From Telluribacter humicola (GTDB taxonomy: Bacteria > Bacteroidota > Bacteroidia > Cytophagales > Spirosomataceae), in contig NZ_JAFIQT010000001.1 in assembly GCF_017355935.1 (NCBI RefSeq), positions 1,240,001 through 1,304,000 on the forward strand: 64,000 nt of DNA, written 5' to 3'. The position numbers and the translations under genes are program-made. How positions within the stretch are numbered: the first letter of the stretch is position 1; each line of letters opens with the position of its first letter. The notes below the pieces were generated by a model. The model was given only the letters and a program-made list of their open reading frames with translations. It searched no databases and had not been told where the DNA came from. This document shows, piece after piece, positions 7,563-15,995 of this stretch.

Positions 7563-9296
7563 CTATATTGTTTTAAATCCTTGTTCTTCGGTGATGGTAA
7601 TGGTCTTGATTATACCACTTTCTACCTGTCCGTCGCCTACCCTAAGTACTCCTAGTTCGTACTCTCCGGGAGTGATAAGTGAGTAGGGAATGATCAATGC
7701 GCGCCCATTGTCAAAAAGTCGGAATATATTCCGGCCCCGATACAGATTCTGATCTATTTTGAATACGTATAATTCTTTGCCCTTTCTCAAAAATGCGTAG
7801 GAACCGGTATTATAGCCGGCCGTATACGGAGTACCGGGTTCAATGACAAGCAGTGCCTCCGGAGTAGTCTGTACATCTACTTTAAGGGATGCCGGCAACG
7901 CCCCCTTCACGGTACGCATCTGGTCGTAGTAGGGTTTAAATTCGTCCGGGTACGTATAGATACCACGGGCTGTTACATCCTCCATCAGCGCCTCTACGTA
8001 TTCGCCGGTAGGTGTACCCGGGAAGTGCCCCAACCCAAAGGAGTGATGTTCCTGGTTGAATACATTGACCAGTAGAGACTTCCGGCGTTCCACTATAGTC
8101 GGGAAGTAGTGCAGCAGGCTCATACCCCAGATAAAAATACCAAGCCCCAGCATAGTACGGAAGCCCCAGGTCCTCCACTTGTCCTTCGAGGTGGCTCCCA
8201 GGTAAGCCAGGTACCCTACTATCAGAAATACCGCCGGGTAAAGTTTATAATTACTCACGACCATAACTTCGAAGCCAAAACGGGGCCTCAGAAAACCAAT
8301 GATTGAGGCATTGGCCAGGATGTACACCAGGACCCCAAAGGAAAAGTAGGTAATCTGTTGCTGATGGCTGATGGTCGCCTGCATACGCTCGGTGAAGCGG
8401 GGCATCCGAGCCGGCCAGCGGAAAGTCTGGCGTACCCACGGGAGGAGTAGTCCCAGTAGCCAGGGTACTATCCATAGCATGGACAGCAGCCCCATCAGAA
8501 TGGGCAGCGCCGTACGGATCTGGATAGGACGCTCAAAAAAGAAGTCGAACAAGCCACCCAGAAAGGCAAAGAAGCCAAGGAACGACAGGTGGGGATGATT
8601 TTTGAAGTATTCGATACTGGCCTCGTTTCCCATGGTAGTCATACCCAGGAAGTACATCCAAATGGCTAAGCCACCCGCTACGATCCAGATGGCTAACTGC
8701 CGCCACTGTGACCACAGCAGCAGGATAGCAGCTCCACCCACCCATACAAAGATCCCGTTGCTCATGGCGAAGTTGGCACAGAAGCCGGCCAGGATGGCCC
8801 AGCCAAACCTGTTCCGGACCAGCAGGTACATGGTGAGGCAGACAAAAAATACGACTGGCTGGTGCTGCAGGCTACATATTGCCCACAGGAATATAAGGTG
8901 GTACTGGATCTGAAACAGCAGGAACGGAACCGGGAGGAAGTACTTGAGCGGGAGCTGGCTGCTCATGAAAACCTTCCAGAACAAGGCGAAGGTACCAAAG
9001 GTAAATAACGCGCCTACTATGTGCAGGTAAGTGAAGTGGAGGGTACCGGTGATCCAATAGTACATGACGGTCAGCAGCTTTCCGAATACCATCCGGTGCT
9101 CGTTGTTGGGCTGGAAGAGCAACTTTACTTTCTCACTAATGCTATCACTCAGGATCCATTTGTGTAGCAGGTCCGGGAAAGGCTCGAAGTCGTCAAACCA
9201 GGGTACATTAACCGAATAATGCAGCAGTACGTACACCCAGAAAATAACCGGCAACGCGGCAATGACTCCCAGCCCTAACTTTTTAGTAGAATTCAC
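7563..9296 (-). CDS. Large polytopic membrane protein, possible GT-C type glycosyltransferase
   Basis: I do not recognise a named family. The 577 residues hold about 10-12 membrane helices followed by a 170-residue C-terminal domain (from about 405) with a soluble look, ending in strands rich in V, I and G. The first outer loop contains PWFDDFEPFPD (about 33-43). An acidic pair at this place is typical of GT-C enzymes, which transfer sugars from polyprenol-phosphate donors on the periplasmic side. NNEHR at about 65 is another polar loop motif. The start overlaps the upstream gene by 4 bases, so the two are translationally coupled. A transferase using the sugar carrier made by the neighbouring GT2 is an inference. 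Confidence 0.6.
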   Translation of the reverse strand: MNSTKKLGLGVIAALPVIFWVYVLLHYSVNVPWFDDFEPFPDLLHKWILSDSISEKVKLLFQPNNEHRMVFGKLLTVMYYWITGTLHFTYLHIVGALFTFGTFALFWKVFMSSQLPLKYFLPVPFLLFQIQYHLIFLWAICSLQHQPVVFFVCLTMYLLVRNRFGWAILAGFCANFAMSNGIFVWVGGAAILLLWSQWRQLAIWIVAGGLAIWMYFLGMTTMGNEASIEYFKNHPHLSFLGFFAFLGGLFDFFFERPIQIRTALPILMGLLSMLWIVPWLLGLLLPWVRQTFRWPARMPRFTERMQATISHQQQITYFSFGVLVYILANASIIGFLRPRFGFEVMVVSNYKLYPAVFLIVGYLAYLGATSKDKWRTWGFRTMLGLGIFIWGMSLLHYFPTIVERRKSLLVNVFNQEHHSFGLGHFPGTPTGEYVEALMEDVTARGIYTYPDEFKPYYDQMRTVKGALPASLKVDVQTTPEALLVIEPGTPYTAGYNTGSYAFLRKGKELYVFKIDQNLYRGRNIFRLFDNGRALIIPYSLITPGEYELGVLRVGDGQVESGIIKTITITEEQGFKTI

Positions 9297-10714
9297 TTTA
9301 CGTTGGTTTCGTCTTTTACGTAGATGTCCTTCTTACCATAGTAGCTGGACAAGCACTTGTTCCACAGATAAGTTGAGTCCTCCCGAATATCCTCCACGAA
9401 TAGGGTAGAGGGCTGGGCATGCAGAGGGGGCAGAGAAACCACTGAATCAGGGGAGGCTTCAATCAACTCGTATCGATGGTACATCTCCTGATTGAAAGCG
9501 GCTGCCTTCCCACTTAGCCAGTCTTTGTATAGTAATCTAGTGTTGGTACTGCGATAAAAAGCCCAAAGTATAGAAAGTCCCAGAGCGGCGAATAGTACCA
9601 TATAGGACCAGGAGGGGATACTGGAAGGGGTATCGAACCGGCGCTGCAGTAAGTCAGTCAGGATGCCTAGGTTATAAAACCACCCGATAAGGTAAAACAG
9701 GTACACGCAGTTGATAATACGGGGAGCTGGATTACCAATGCCATAGTAGGCTGGAAAAAGCTGTATTACCAATATGCCAAACCACACCAGCAGGGAGTAC
9801 CAGAGCGGTACCTGGAAGTACGTTCGGGCCTGGGGGCTCATCCGGTACAGGATCAGGACCCAGGCCAGTGAGAACAAAAGCAGCGGCAGACTAATCCATT
9901 CAATAGAAAGCGTCGCCAGTTTTTGAAAAGAGGAGGTAATCGAGAGAGGAATATTACCACTGAGGGTATCGCCTCCCATGCGTACTTTGTTGCCAGGCGC
10001 TCTGGCGTAGAGGTAACAGGAAACTAAGGCTACCAAGGCAGTAAATACCATAAGCAGGTCCCACTTCCGCTGGATGAGCAGGCGGTATCCCCACCATGCC
10101 GCTATCAGTCCGCCTAGTATTACAAGGTTGGTTTCGCTGCTGCCAACGATGGCAAATACCAGAAAGCCTATCAGCACACCGGTCGCGATCTGGATAGGCC
10201 GGTTTTCCATACGGTACCACCGGAGTACTACCACAATCCAGCAAAGCGTAAGAATATTAGGGATGGTATAGGTCACAAATCCGGCCATCCAGTAAAAAGC
10301 TTCGGCTATACTGGCCAGATTGAGGATGTACAAAAAGAAGATAACTCCCGCAAAACCAGCATGGGCCAGCCGGGAAAGGGTCGGCGTAAGCTCGCGGGCT
10401 AGCAGGTACAGGGAGACTGCCAGGCCTGCTAATAGTAGTAGTGGCAGTACCTTGAAGCCTTCCACCCAATAAAACAGGAGTGGATTGGTATGATTGAGCA
10501 GGATACCGAAGTACCGTCCCGACCAGCCAATGTAGTACCAATTCATCGCTTCCAGCCAGCCGTACTGAAACACTGTATCAATATAGCAGTAGTCATCGGC
10601 CGCAGAGGGATGATTGTAGAGCGACAGTACGATCAGGGGCAACAGAACGGTAACCAGCAGGACAATATTCAGCCAGTTACCGGCAATGCGGTATTTCTTA
10701 TACAGGTTATTCAT
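9293..10714 (-). CDS. Polytopic membrane protein, DUF6056-like, possible GT-C enzyme
   Basis: The 473-residue protein has about 10-11 membrane helices and a C-terminal soluble tail of roughly 80 residues. After the first helix, in the periplasmic loop, comes HPSAADDYCYIDTV (about 35-48); the DD pair matches the acidic motif of GT-C enzymes and DUF6056 proteins. GRYFGILLNHTNPLLF (about 66-81) is a second conserved-looking block. It overlaps the GT2 gene before it by 8 bases and the next membrane gene by 4. That tight coupling suggests a donor-making GT2 followed by two membrane transferases. Function is inferred from layout; no substrate is evident. Confidence 0.6.
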   Translation of the reverse strand: MNNLYKKYRIAGNWLNIVLLVTVLLPLIVLSLYNHPSAADDYCYIDTVFQYGWLEAMNWYYIGWSGRYFGILLNHTNPLLFYWVEGFKVLPLLLLAGLAVSLYLLARELTPTLSRLAHAGFAGVIFFLYILNLASIAEAFYWMAGFVTYTIPNILTLCWIVVVLRWYRMENRPIQIATGVLIGFLVFAIVGSSETNLVILGGLIAAWWGYRLLIQRKWDLLMVFTALVALVSCYLYARAPGNKVRMGGDTLSGNIPLSITSSFQKLATLSIEWISLPLLLFSLAWVLILYRMSPQARTYFQVPLWYSLLVWFGILVIQLFPAYYGIGNPAPRIINCVYLFYLIGWFYNLGILTDLLQRRFDTPSSIPSWSYMVLFAALGLSILWAFYRSTNTRLLYKDWLSGKAAAFNQEMYHRYELIEASPDSVVSLPPLHAQPSTLFVEDIREDSTYLWNKCLSSYYGKKDIYVKDETNVK

Positions 10715-11657
10715 TCACTACTTTCTCAATGATATAGCGTGGGCGGGCTTTTACTTCTTCGTATATCTTTCCTATGTACTCGCCGATGAGGCTAAGCGCT
10801 ATCATATTAAATCCGCTGAAAAATGTAATAGGCAGGATGGTGGAGGTCCAGCCTGGAATGGTTTCACCCACTAGGTAAGCTACCACAATATACGTTACGA
10901 TAGCCATGGCCAGCATGAAGTTCAGTACGCCAAAGTACAGGACCAGGCGCATCGGGAAGTTTGTAAAAGATGTAATACCATTCCAGGCAAAGAGCAGCAT
11001 CTTGCTCAGGGGGTACTTGGTTTCGCCGGCGGTACGCTCCAGACGTTTGTAGAACACCTTGTTGCTCTTGAAACCAATCATCGGAATGATCCCGCGCAGA
11101 AACAGGTTCACTTCCCGGAAGTGCCCCAGCTCCTGCAGGATGCGGCGGTCCATCAGGCGAAAATCAGCGTGGTTAAATACCACGGGTACGCCCATTTTTT
11201 GCATTACCTTATAGAAACCTTCGGCCGTTGAGCGCTTAAACCAACTGTCGGAGCTGCGGTCATCGCGCACTCCGTATACGACCATGGCACCTTCCTGGTA
11301 GCGCTGGATCATAGCCGTAATGGCATTGATGTCATCCTGTAGGTCCGCATCAATGGTTACAAAGCAGTCAAAGTGATCTATATGGTGCTCCAGGCCGGCC
11401 AGGATGGCGCTCTGGTGACCAAAGTTACGTGATAGCTTTACCCCGATAATATCCGCATCCTTCAGGCTGAGTTCTTCTATGATCTCCCACGTGCGGTCCC
11501 GGCTTCCATCATTTACAAAACATATCTTGCTATCGGGGGTAATGAGCCCCTGTTGTTTGATATCAGCGTAATAAGCTTTAAGGGTACTGTAGGTATAATG
11601 TAAGATGGCTTCTTCGTTATAACACGGAATCACTAACAGCAAGTGAGCTGGTTTCAT
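10707..11657 (-). CDS. GT2 polyprenol-phosphate glycosyltransferase
   Basis: The 316-residue protein has the GT-A core VIPCYNEEAILH, NDGSRDRTWE at about 50-59 and DADLQDDINAI at about 101-111. Two C-terminal hydrophobic helices (about 230-258 and 266-292) follow. This is the DPM1/GtrB architecture: transfer of a nucleotide sugar onto undecaprenyl phosphate. It heads the minus-strand glycan run, with a -7 box 23 bases upstream, and overlaps the following membrane gene by 8 bases. It shares the fold with the GT2 at 6571-7515 but differs throughout, so the pair probably load different sugars or serve different acceptors. Confidence 0.85.
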   Translation of the reverse strand: MKPAHLLLVIPCYNEEAILHYTYSTLKAYYADIKQQGLITPDSKICFVNDGSRDRTWEIIEELSLKDADIIGVKLSRNFGHQSAILAGLEHHIDHFDCFVTIDADLQDDINAITAMIQRYQEGAMVVYGVRDDRSSDSWFKRSTAEGFYKVMQKMGVPVVFNHADFRLMDRRILQELGHFREVNLFLRGIIPMIGFKSNKVFYKRLERTAGETKYPLSKMLLFAWNGITSFTNFPMRLVLYFGVLNFMLAMAIVTYIVVAYLVGETIPGWTSTILPITFFSGFNMIALSLIGEYIGKIYEEVKARPRYIIEKVVNE

Positions 11658-11679
11658 AGATATGCTAAGTTGTGCGAGG

Positions 11680-11687
11680 CAAAAATA
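11680..11687 (-). promoter_or_regulatory. -7 box heading the glycan run
   Basis: The minus strand reads TATTTTTG (TAnnTTTG) between the transporter stop and the GT2 start; the predicted leader is about 15 nt. No good -33 element is seen. Confidence 0.4.
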
Positions 11688-11692
11688 TAAAC

Positions 11693-12604
11693 TTATCGGT
11701 TTTTCTGTACCTTAGATTGCCAATTGATTAATACCGGATAGGATATTACCGCTAGCAATATAACTAACGTTCCTACATAAAAACCAGTAGTCATTCGTTC
11801 TTTTTCCCCAAAGATCAGAAAGGCCAGCGCTATTCCATATACGGGTTCAAGATTGACCGTTAGGTTAACCATATACGCCGAAAACTGTTTCATCAGATGC
11901 GTACCCATGGAGTAGGCGTACACCGTACATACCCACGCCAGTATTAGTATCCATAGCCAGTCGCTAGCCTTGGGCCACAACGAGATACCCTGATTCCATT
12001 CCATGGATTGGAACAGCAAAACAAATACCAAAGAACATACACTGGCACCAATCATTTCGTAAAAGGTAATGACAAAGGCATCGTGCCGGCGCACCAGGTG
12101 GCTGTTGAATACCGTAAAGAGTGAGGCCAGAAAAGCGGAACCCAGCGCCAGGATCAGACCCAGTGCGTGGTCAAACTCAAACCTGAATACAATATAAAGC
12201 CCCACTACCGCTACCAAACCTAAGCCTACTTCGACCGGACGAATGCGCTGCCGGTTAATAGCGGGCTCAACCAGACTTGTCCAAAGCGAAGTCGTGGACA
12301 TCCCCGCCAAGCATACCGAGGCCGTGGCTATCCGGGCTGAGGCAAAAAACAGGATCCAGTGCAGTGAGAGCAGGAAGCCCACCAGTAGCATACGCACGGC
12401 GTCGGAAGCAGGGATGCGAAACTTTTTCTTTCGGATGTAGAGTACTGCCGCCAGGCCTACCGCTGCCAGTACCGTACGATACAGTACCAGTACAGTTGGT
12501 GAAACCGATACAAGCAGCCCCAAAATAGCCGTAAATCCCCAGATGAGTACCAGAAAATGCAACTGCAGGTACGACCGCAGGGGAGGTGATGCCGGTTGAC
12601 TCAT
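11693..12604 (-). CDS. EamA/DMT-family transporter
   Basis: The 303-residue integral membrane protein has about ten helices in two repeats, the DMT/EamA layout. The first repeat opens LHFLVLIWGFTAILG and the second near GLILALGSAFLASLFTVFNS; the E-x-x-x-x block NLEPVYGIALAFLIFGEKE (about 250-268) is typical of the family. Members export amino acids, metabolites or nucleotide sugars. The start overlaps the LptF/G gene stop by 4 bases, so it belongs to the mntR operon. The substrate is unknown; a metal-linked role is suggested only by position. Confidence 0.85.
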   Translation of the reverse strand: MSQPASPPLRSYLQLHFLVLIWGFTAILGLLVSVSPTVLVLYRTVLAAVGLAAVLYIRKKKFRIPASDAVRMLLVGFLLSLHWILFFASARIATASVCLAGMSTTSLWTSLVEPAINRQRIRPVEVGLGLVAVVGLYIVFRFEFDHALGLILALGSAFLASLFTVFNSHLVRRHDAFVITFYEMIGASVCSLVFVLLFQSMEWNQGISLWPKASDWLWILILAWVCTVYAYSMGTHLMKQFSAYMVNLTVNLEPVYGIALAFLIFGEKERMTTGFYVGTLVILLAVISYPVLINWQSKVQKNR

Positions 12605-13683
12605 CGGGGTAGGGTCTTGAAAAGAACCAATCCAATGACCGAGAATACAATATTAGGTAGCCACACGGCAAAAAGCGTATTGATGTTACCGGCCTCGGCC
12701 ACTCCCTTGGATAAGAGGAAGAACAGAATATAAATAAATGCCAGCAGGAAGCCCATCGCTATCTGCCAGCCTACTCCCCGACGACTTTTACGCGCTGATA
12801 CAATTACGCCAATTGCTGTCAGAATTAGAATGGCGAAAGGCTGCGTAAAACGGGTGTACTTCTCGATCAGATATACTTCCACCCCGTCGGCGCCCCGGCT
12901 CTGCAGCAGCTCGATGTAGCTGTTAAGCTCAGGCAGAGTAAATGTCTCGAAGAGGTGGTAGTTGCTCTCAAAGTCCTTCGGACTCAGGTTGATTGTCGTA
13001 TCAATCTCTGTGCCGTGGGTGAGTTTTTCCTGTAGGCTGTCAAGCGTCCGGATGCGGTAGTCATGGATCGTCCACTTCTTTTTTTCGGGCTGCCATACGA
13101 TACGGTCTGCCGAGAGTTTCTGTACCAGTTTATTATCACGGATGGTTTCGAGTGTAAACTTATTACCCGTTTTGGTGGCTACGTTGTAGCTTTCAAGGTA
13201 AGCGTATACTTCGGGGGCTATCTTGATGTGGACGTTACGGCCATCATAGAAGAATTCATCCTTGACGTACTGCTGTTCAAACGCGTTACGCACCTTGTTG
13301 GCTTTGGGAAGTACCCAGCCCACCAGATAAAACGTCAGGAGCCCCAGCACGGTAGCCCCCATAAAGTAGGGGAGCAGCAGGCGACCAAAACTAATACCCG
13401 TACTCAGCATGGCCACGATCTCGGTGCGGGCGGCGATGCGGGAGGTAAAAAAAACCGTAGCTATGAACACCATCAGCGGACTGATGTAGTTGGCCCAGTA
13501 GGGGATCAGGTTGAGGTAGTAATCAAAAAGGATAGCCCGGGCGGGAGCTTGCTTGTTGATGAAGTTATCTATCTTCTCAGTATAGTCAATTACACAGATA
13601 ATCAGTACGATCACCATGGCCACAAACACGTACGTCAGCAGGAAGTTCTTGAGCAGATAGCGATCCAGTATTTTAAGTTTCAT
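12601..13683 (-). CDS. LptF/LptG-family permease
   Basis: The 360-residue protein has the YjgP/YjgQ layout. Three N-terminal helices begin at KNFLLTYVFVAMVIVLIICVID, a periplasmic beta-jellyroll-like domain spans about 140-260, and three C-terminal helices end at IVFSVIGLVLFKTLPR. In the LptB2FG complex these permeases extract lipopolysaccharide from the inner membrane. Only one permease gene is here, as is common in Bacteroidota where partners lie elsewhere. It lies 15 bases after mntR and overlaps the transporter gene by 4. LptF and LptG cannot be separated from sequence alone. Confidence 0.85.
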   Translation of the reverse strand: MKLKILDRYLLKNFLLTYVFVAMVIVLIICVIDYTEKIDNFINKQAPARAILFDYYLNLIPYWANYISPLMVFIATVFFTSRIAARTEIVAMLSTGISFGRLLLPYFMGATVLGLLTFYLVGWVLPKANKVRNAFEQQYVKDEFFYDGRNVHIKIAPEVYAYLESYNVATKTGNKFTLETIRDNKLVQKLSADRIVWQPEKKKWTIHDYRIRTLDSLQEKLTHGTEIDTTINLSPKDFESNYHLFETFTLPELNSYIELLQSRGADGVEVYLIEKYTRFTQPFAILILTAIGVIVSARKSRRGVGWQIAMGFLLAFIYILFFLLSKGVAEAGNINTLFAVWLPNIVFSVIGLVLFKTLPR

Positions 13684-13698
13684 AGGGGCAGACAGGCC

Positions 13699-14361
13699 TT
13701 ACAGGCGTTGTACTAGTACATTTTTGGACACTTCCTGGCTTATAAATAAAGTGCGCTGGTTATTGATCTGGATCAGGGCAGATTTATCAAATTCATTGAC
13801 TTCTTTAATTTCAATCTCACAGCCCAGGGTAAGGCCGGAGCGGTCGAGGTGCTGCAGAAAAGGCGTTGTATGCTCTAGTACCCCCATCATCAGGGCTTTG
13901 TTACCCATGGCTATATCCGAAAGTTTCATGTAATCGGGTACGGGCATATTGCCTTTGGCGTCGGGTATGGGGTCGCCGTGCGGGTCAAACTGCGGGTGGT
14001 CCAGAAAAGCATCCAGCCGCTCTACCAGCCTGTCTGACGGGATATGTTCCAGTTCTTCGGCAATGTCGTGTACTTCATCCCAGCCAAATCCCAGCTTCTC
14101 TACCAGAAATACCTCCCACAGCCGGTGCTTTCGTATCACTTTCAGCGCCACCTTCTGACCCTGCTCCGTAAGGCGTACCCCCTGGTACTTCTTGTAGTGG
14201 ATCAGCCCTTTGTCGGCTAGTTTGCGAAGCATATCCGTAACCGAGGCCGCCCGGGTAGCCGTACTTTCTGCCAGCGCATTGGTACTTACCTCCAGATCCT
14301 CCCGCCCCGACAGGTTATGGATAATTTTCAGATAGTTTTCTTCTGTGAACGAATTCTGCAT
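13699..14361 (-). CDS. mntR: Manganese/iron-dependent transcriptional repressor (DtxR/MntR family)
   Basis: From ATG 14361 the protein has 220 residues: MQNSFTEENYLKIIHNLS, a winged helix-turn-helix (about 8-70, ALAESTATRAASVTDMLRKLADKG), a metal-binding and dimerisation domain (about 70-130, HRLWEVFLVEKLGFGWDEVHDIAEELEHI), and a C-terminal SH3-like domain (about 150-220). The dimer domain carries the E, H and C-replacing residues expected for Mn2+/Fe2+ binding. An ATG 11 codons upstream is possible, but a TACTTTTG -7 box at 14413-14406 would leave almost no leader. It is divergent from mntH with a palindromic operator between, so it probably represses mntH when metal is plentiful and may regulate its own operon. 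Confidence 0.88.
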   Translation of the reverse strand: MQNSFTEENYLKIIHNLSGREDLEVSTNALAESTATRAASVTDMLRKLADKGLIHYKKYQGVRLTEQGQKVALKVIRKHRLWEVFLVEKLGFGWDEVHDIAEELEHIPSDRLVERLDAFLDHPQFDPHGDPIPDAKGNMPVPDYMKLSDIAMGNKALMMGVLEHTTPFLQHLDRSGLTLGCEIEIKEVNEFDKSALIQINNQRTLFISQEVSKNVLVQRL

Positions 14362-14405
14362 TGCTTGCCAACTCCGGTTGCGAAGGATTTTCAACTCTAA
14401 TAACG

Positions 14406-14413
14406 CAAAAGTA
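14406..14413 (-). promoter_or_regulatory. -7 box of mntR
   Basis: The minus strand reads TACTTTTG (TAnnTTTG). The operator at 14440-14455 lies where the -33 contacts of this promoter would be. Confidence 0.5.
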
Positions 14414-14439
14414 CGATTTACTTATTATAATTAAAAAAA

Positions 14440-14455
14440 TTTAGGCTAGTCTAAA
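14440..14455. promoter_or_regulatory. MntR/DtxR-type operator between mntR and mntH
   Basis: TTTAGGCTAGTCTAAA is a 16-bp palindrome with one mismatched pair. It resembles the TTTAGG-N4-CCTAAA boxes bound by MntR, SirR and IdeR repressors. It lies 20 bases upstream of the mntH -7 box and 26 from that of mntR, in the -33 zone of both. Binding is inferred. Confidence 0.7.
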
Positions 14456-14475
14456 AATGTATTTAAACTTATTTC

Positions 14476-14483
14476 TATATTTG
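14476..14483 (+). promoter_or_regulatory. -7 box of mntH
   Basis: TATATTTG matches TAnnTTTG. The expected transcript start is near 14490, giving a leader of about 45 nt. The -33 position is occupied by the MntR-type operator. Confidence 0.6.
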
Positions 14484-14534
14484 CTTTCAGATGGTACGAA
14501 CTTATTTTAAGATAGTTAGTTAAACCTACTGAAT

Positions 14535-15899
14535 ATGGATAATGGATTACTCTCACATATGCCCCTAATTAACAAGGATCAGCCCTCACGATTGGGGGCG
14601 AGCCGGCAGGGGCTTCCTTCGCTTCCTGAGGTTCATGCCTCTATTGAAGTACCCGAAGGAGCTGGTTTTTGGAAAAAAATGAGGGCCTTTATAGGGCCCG
14701 GACTAATGGTAGCCGTAGGGTACATGGACCCCGGTAACTGGGCTACTGATATCGAAGGCGGATCAAGATTTGGTTATACGCTGCTTTCAGTTATTCTGAT
14801 CTCTAATGTATTCGCTATGCTGCTGCAGCACCTGGCCCTGAAGCTGGGTATCGCTACGGGACGTGATCTGGCGCAGGCATGCCGCGATTACTATTCGCGA
14901 CCCGTAGCTTTTGGGCTGTGGGTACTGTGTGAGATCGCTATTGCGGCTACGGACTTGGCCGAGGTAATCGGCTCGGCTATCGCGCTCAATCTGCTGTTTG
15001 GCATGCCTCTGCCGATGGGCGTAGTTCTGACCGGCTTTGATGTATTGCTGATCCTGTACTTCCAGCATAAGGGATTCAGGGTACTTGAGAGTATTGTAGG
15101 CGGGCTTATTGCCATTATTCTGGTGAGCTTCCTGTACGAAATGTTTATTTCGCAACCTTCTATGTCAGGTATTCTGGGTGGATTGGTGCCACAAACGCAG
15201 ATCGTAACGGATTCGTCCATGCTGTACGTTGCTATTGGTATCCTGGGAGCGACTGTTATGCCGCATAACCTGTACCTCCACTCAAGTATCATCCAGACCC
15301 GGGCCTATAAGCAGGACGAAGTTAGCAAGAAGAGTGCTATTAAGTTTGCTACCATTGACTCTACAGTATCGCTGGCCGTAGCTTTTGTTATCAATGCTTC
15401 TATTCTCATCCTGGCAGCGGCGGCTTTCCATGGCAATGGCCACTTCGGCGTGGCTGATATTACCGATGCTTACCACCTGCTGGACCCTCTGCTGGGTGTG
15501 AAGCTGGCAAGTATATTCTTTGCGGTGGCGCTACTTGCATCCGGTCAGAACTCTACCCTAACGGGTACCCTGGCTGGTCAGATCGTGATGGAAGGCTTCC
15601 TGAACCTGCGCCTGAAGCCGTGGCTGCGCCGACTGATTACGCGGCTTATAGCCATCGTACCGGCACTGGTCGTAGCCATACTGTACGGCGAGCGTGGTGC
15701 TACGGAGCTGCTGGTGCTGAGCCAGGTGATCCTGTCGCTGCAACTGAGCTTTGCGGTAGTACCTCTGGTAATGTTTACCAGTAACAAAGGCCTGATGGGA
15801 CGCTTTGCCAACAGCCGTGCATTGACCGCCCTGAGCTGGGTCATCGCTCTGATCATCATGATACTGAACGGATACCTGTTGCTGGATACCTTCATATAG
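14535..15899 (+). CDS. mntH: Nramp-family divalent metal transporter
   Basis: The 454-residue protein has about 11 membrane helices. The metal site of helix 1 is intact in VAVGYMDPGNWATDI (D and N of DPGN), and helix 6 has MPHNLYLHSS (the conserved M-P-H). These define proton-coupled Mn2+/Fe2+ importers of the inner membrane. A polar N terminus of about 45 residues precedes the first helix, which is long for MntH, so an internal start is possible. The gene is divergent from mntR and preceded by the MntR-type operator and a -7 box. A Kup potassium transporter follows on the same strand 96 bases on, probably with its own promoter. Confidence 0.92.
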   Translation: MDNGLLSHMPLINKDQPSRLGASRQGLPSLPEVHASIEVPEGAGFWKKMRAFIGPGLMVAVGYMDPGNWATDIEGGSRFGYTLLSVILISNVFAMLLQHLALKLGIATGRDLAQACRDYYSRPVAFGLWVLCEIAIAATDLAEVIGSAIALNLLFGMPLPMGVVLTGFDVLLILYFQHKGFRVLESIVGGLIAIILVSFLYEMFISQPSMSGILGGLVPQTQIVTDSSMLYVAIGILGATVMPHNLYLHSSIIQTRAYKQDEVSKKSAIKFATIDSTVSLAVAFVINASILILAAAAFHGNGHFGVADITDAYHLLDPLLGVKLASIFFAVALLASGQNSTLTGTLAGQIVMEGFLNLRLKPWLRRLITRLIAIVPALVVAILYGERGATELLVLSQVILSLQLSFAVVPLVMFTSNKGLMGRFANSRALTALSWVIALIIMILNGYLLLDTFI

Positions 15900-15995
15900 C
15901 GCTCCCAGGGCCATATCCGTAAAATTCATACGCTAGGGGATGCGATCTTTGCAGGGGGTTTTATAACTTTCGCTGTTTTTCAGGGAGAATATAAA

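Noticed and set aside
13063-13716. Plus-strand open frame of 217 codons opposite the LptF/G gene
   Set aside because: It is a shadow of a conserved membrane gene; the composition is rich in H, Q and G without domain structure.
15964-15971. TAACTTTC as a -7 box of kup
   Set aside because: It has one mismatch to TAnnTTTG and the nearest TTTG is only 12 bp upstream, so it is not listed as a feature.
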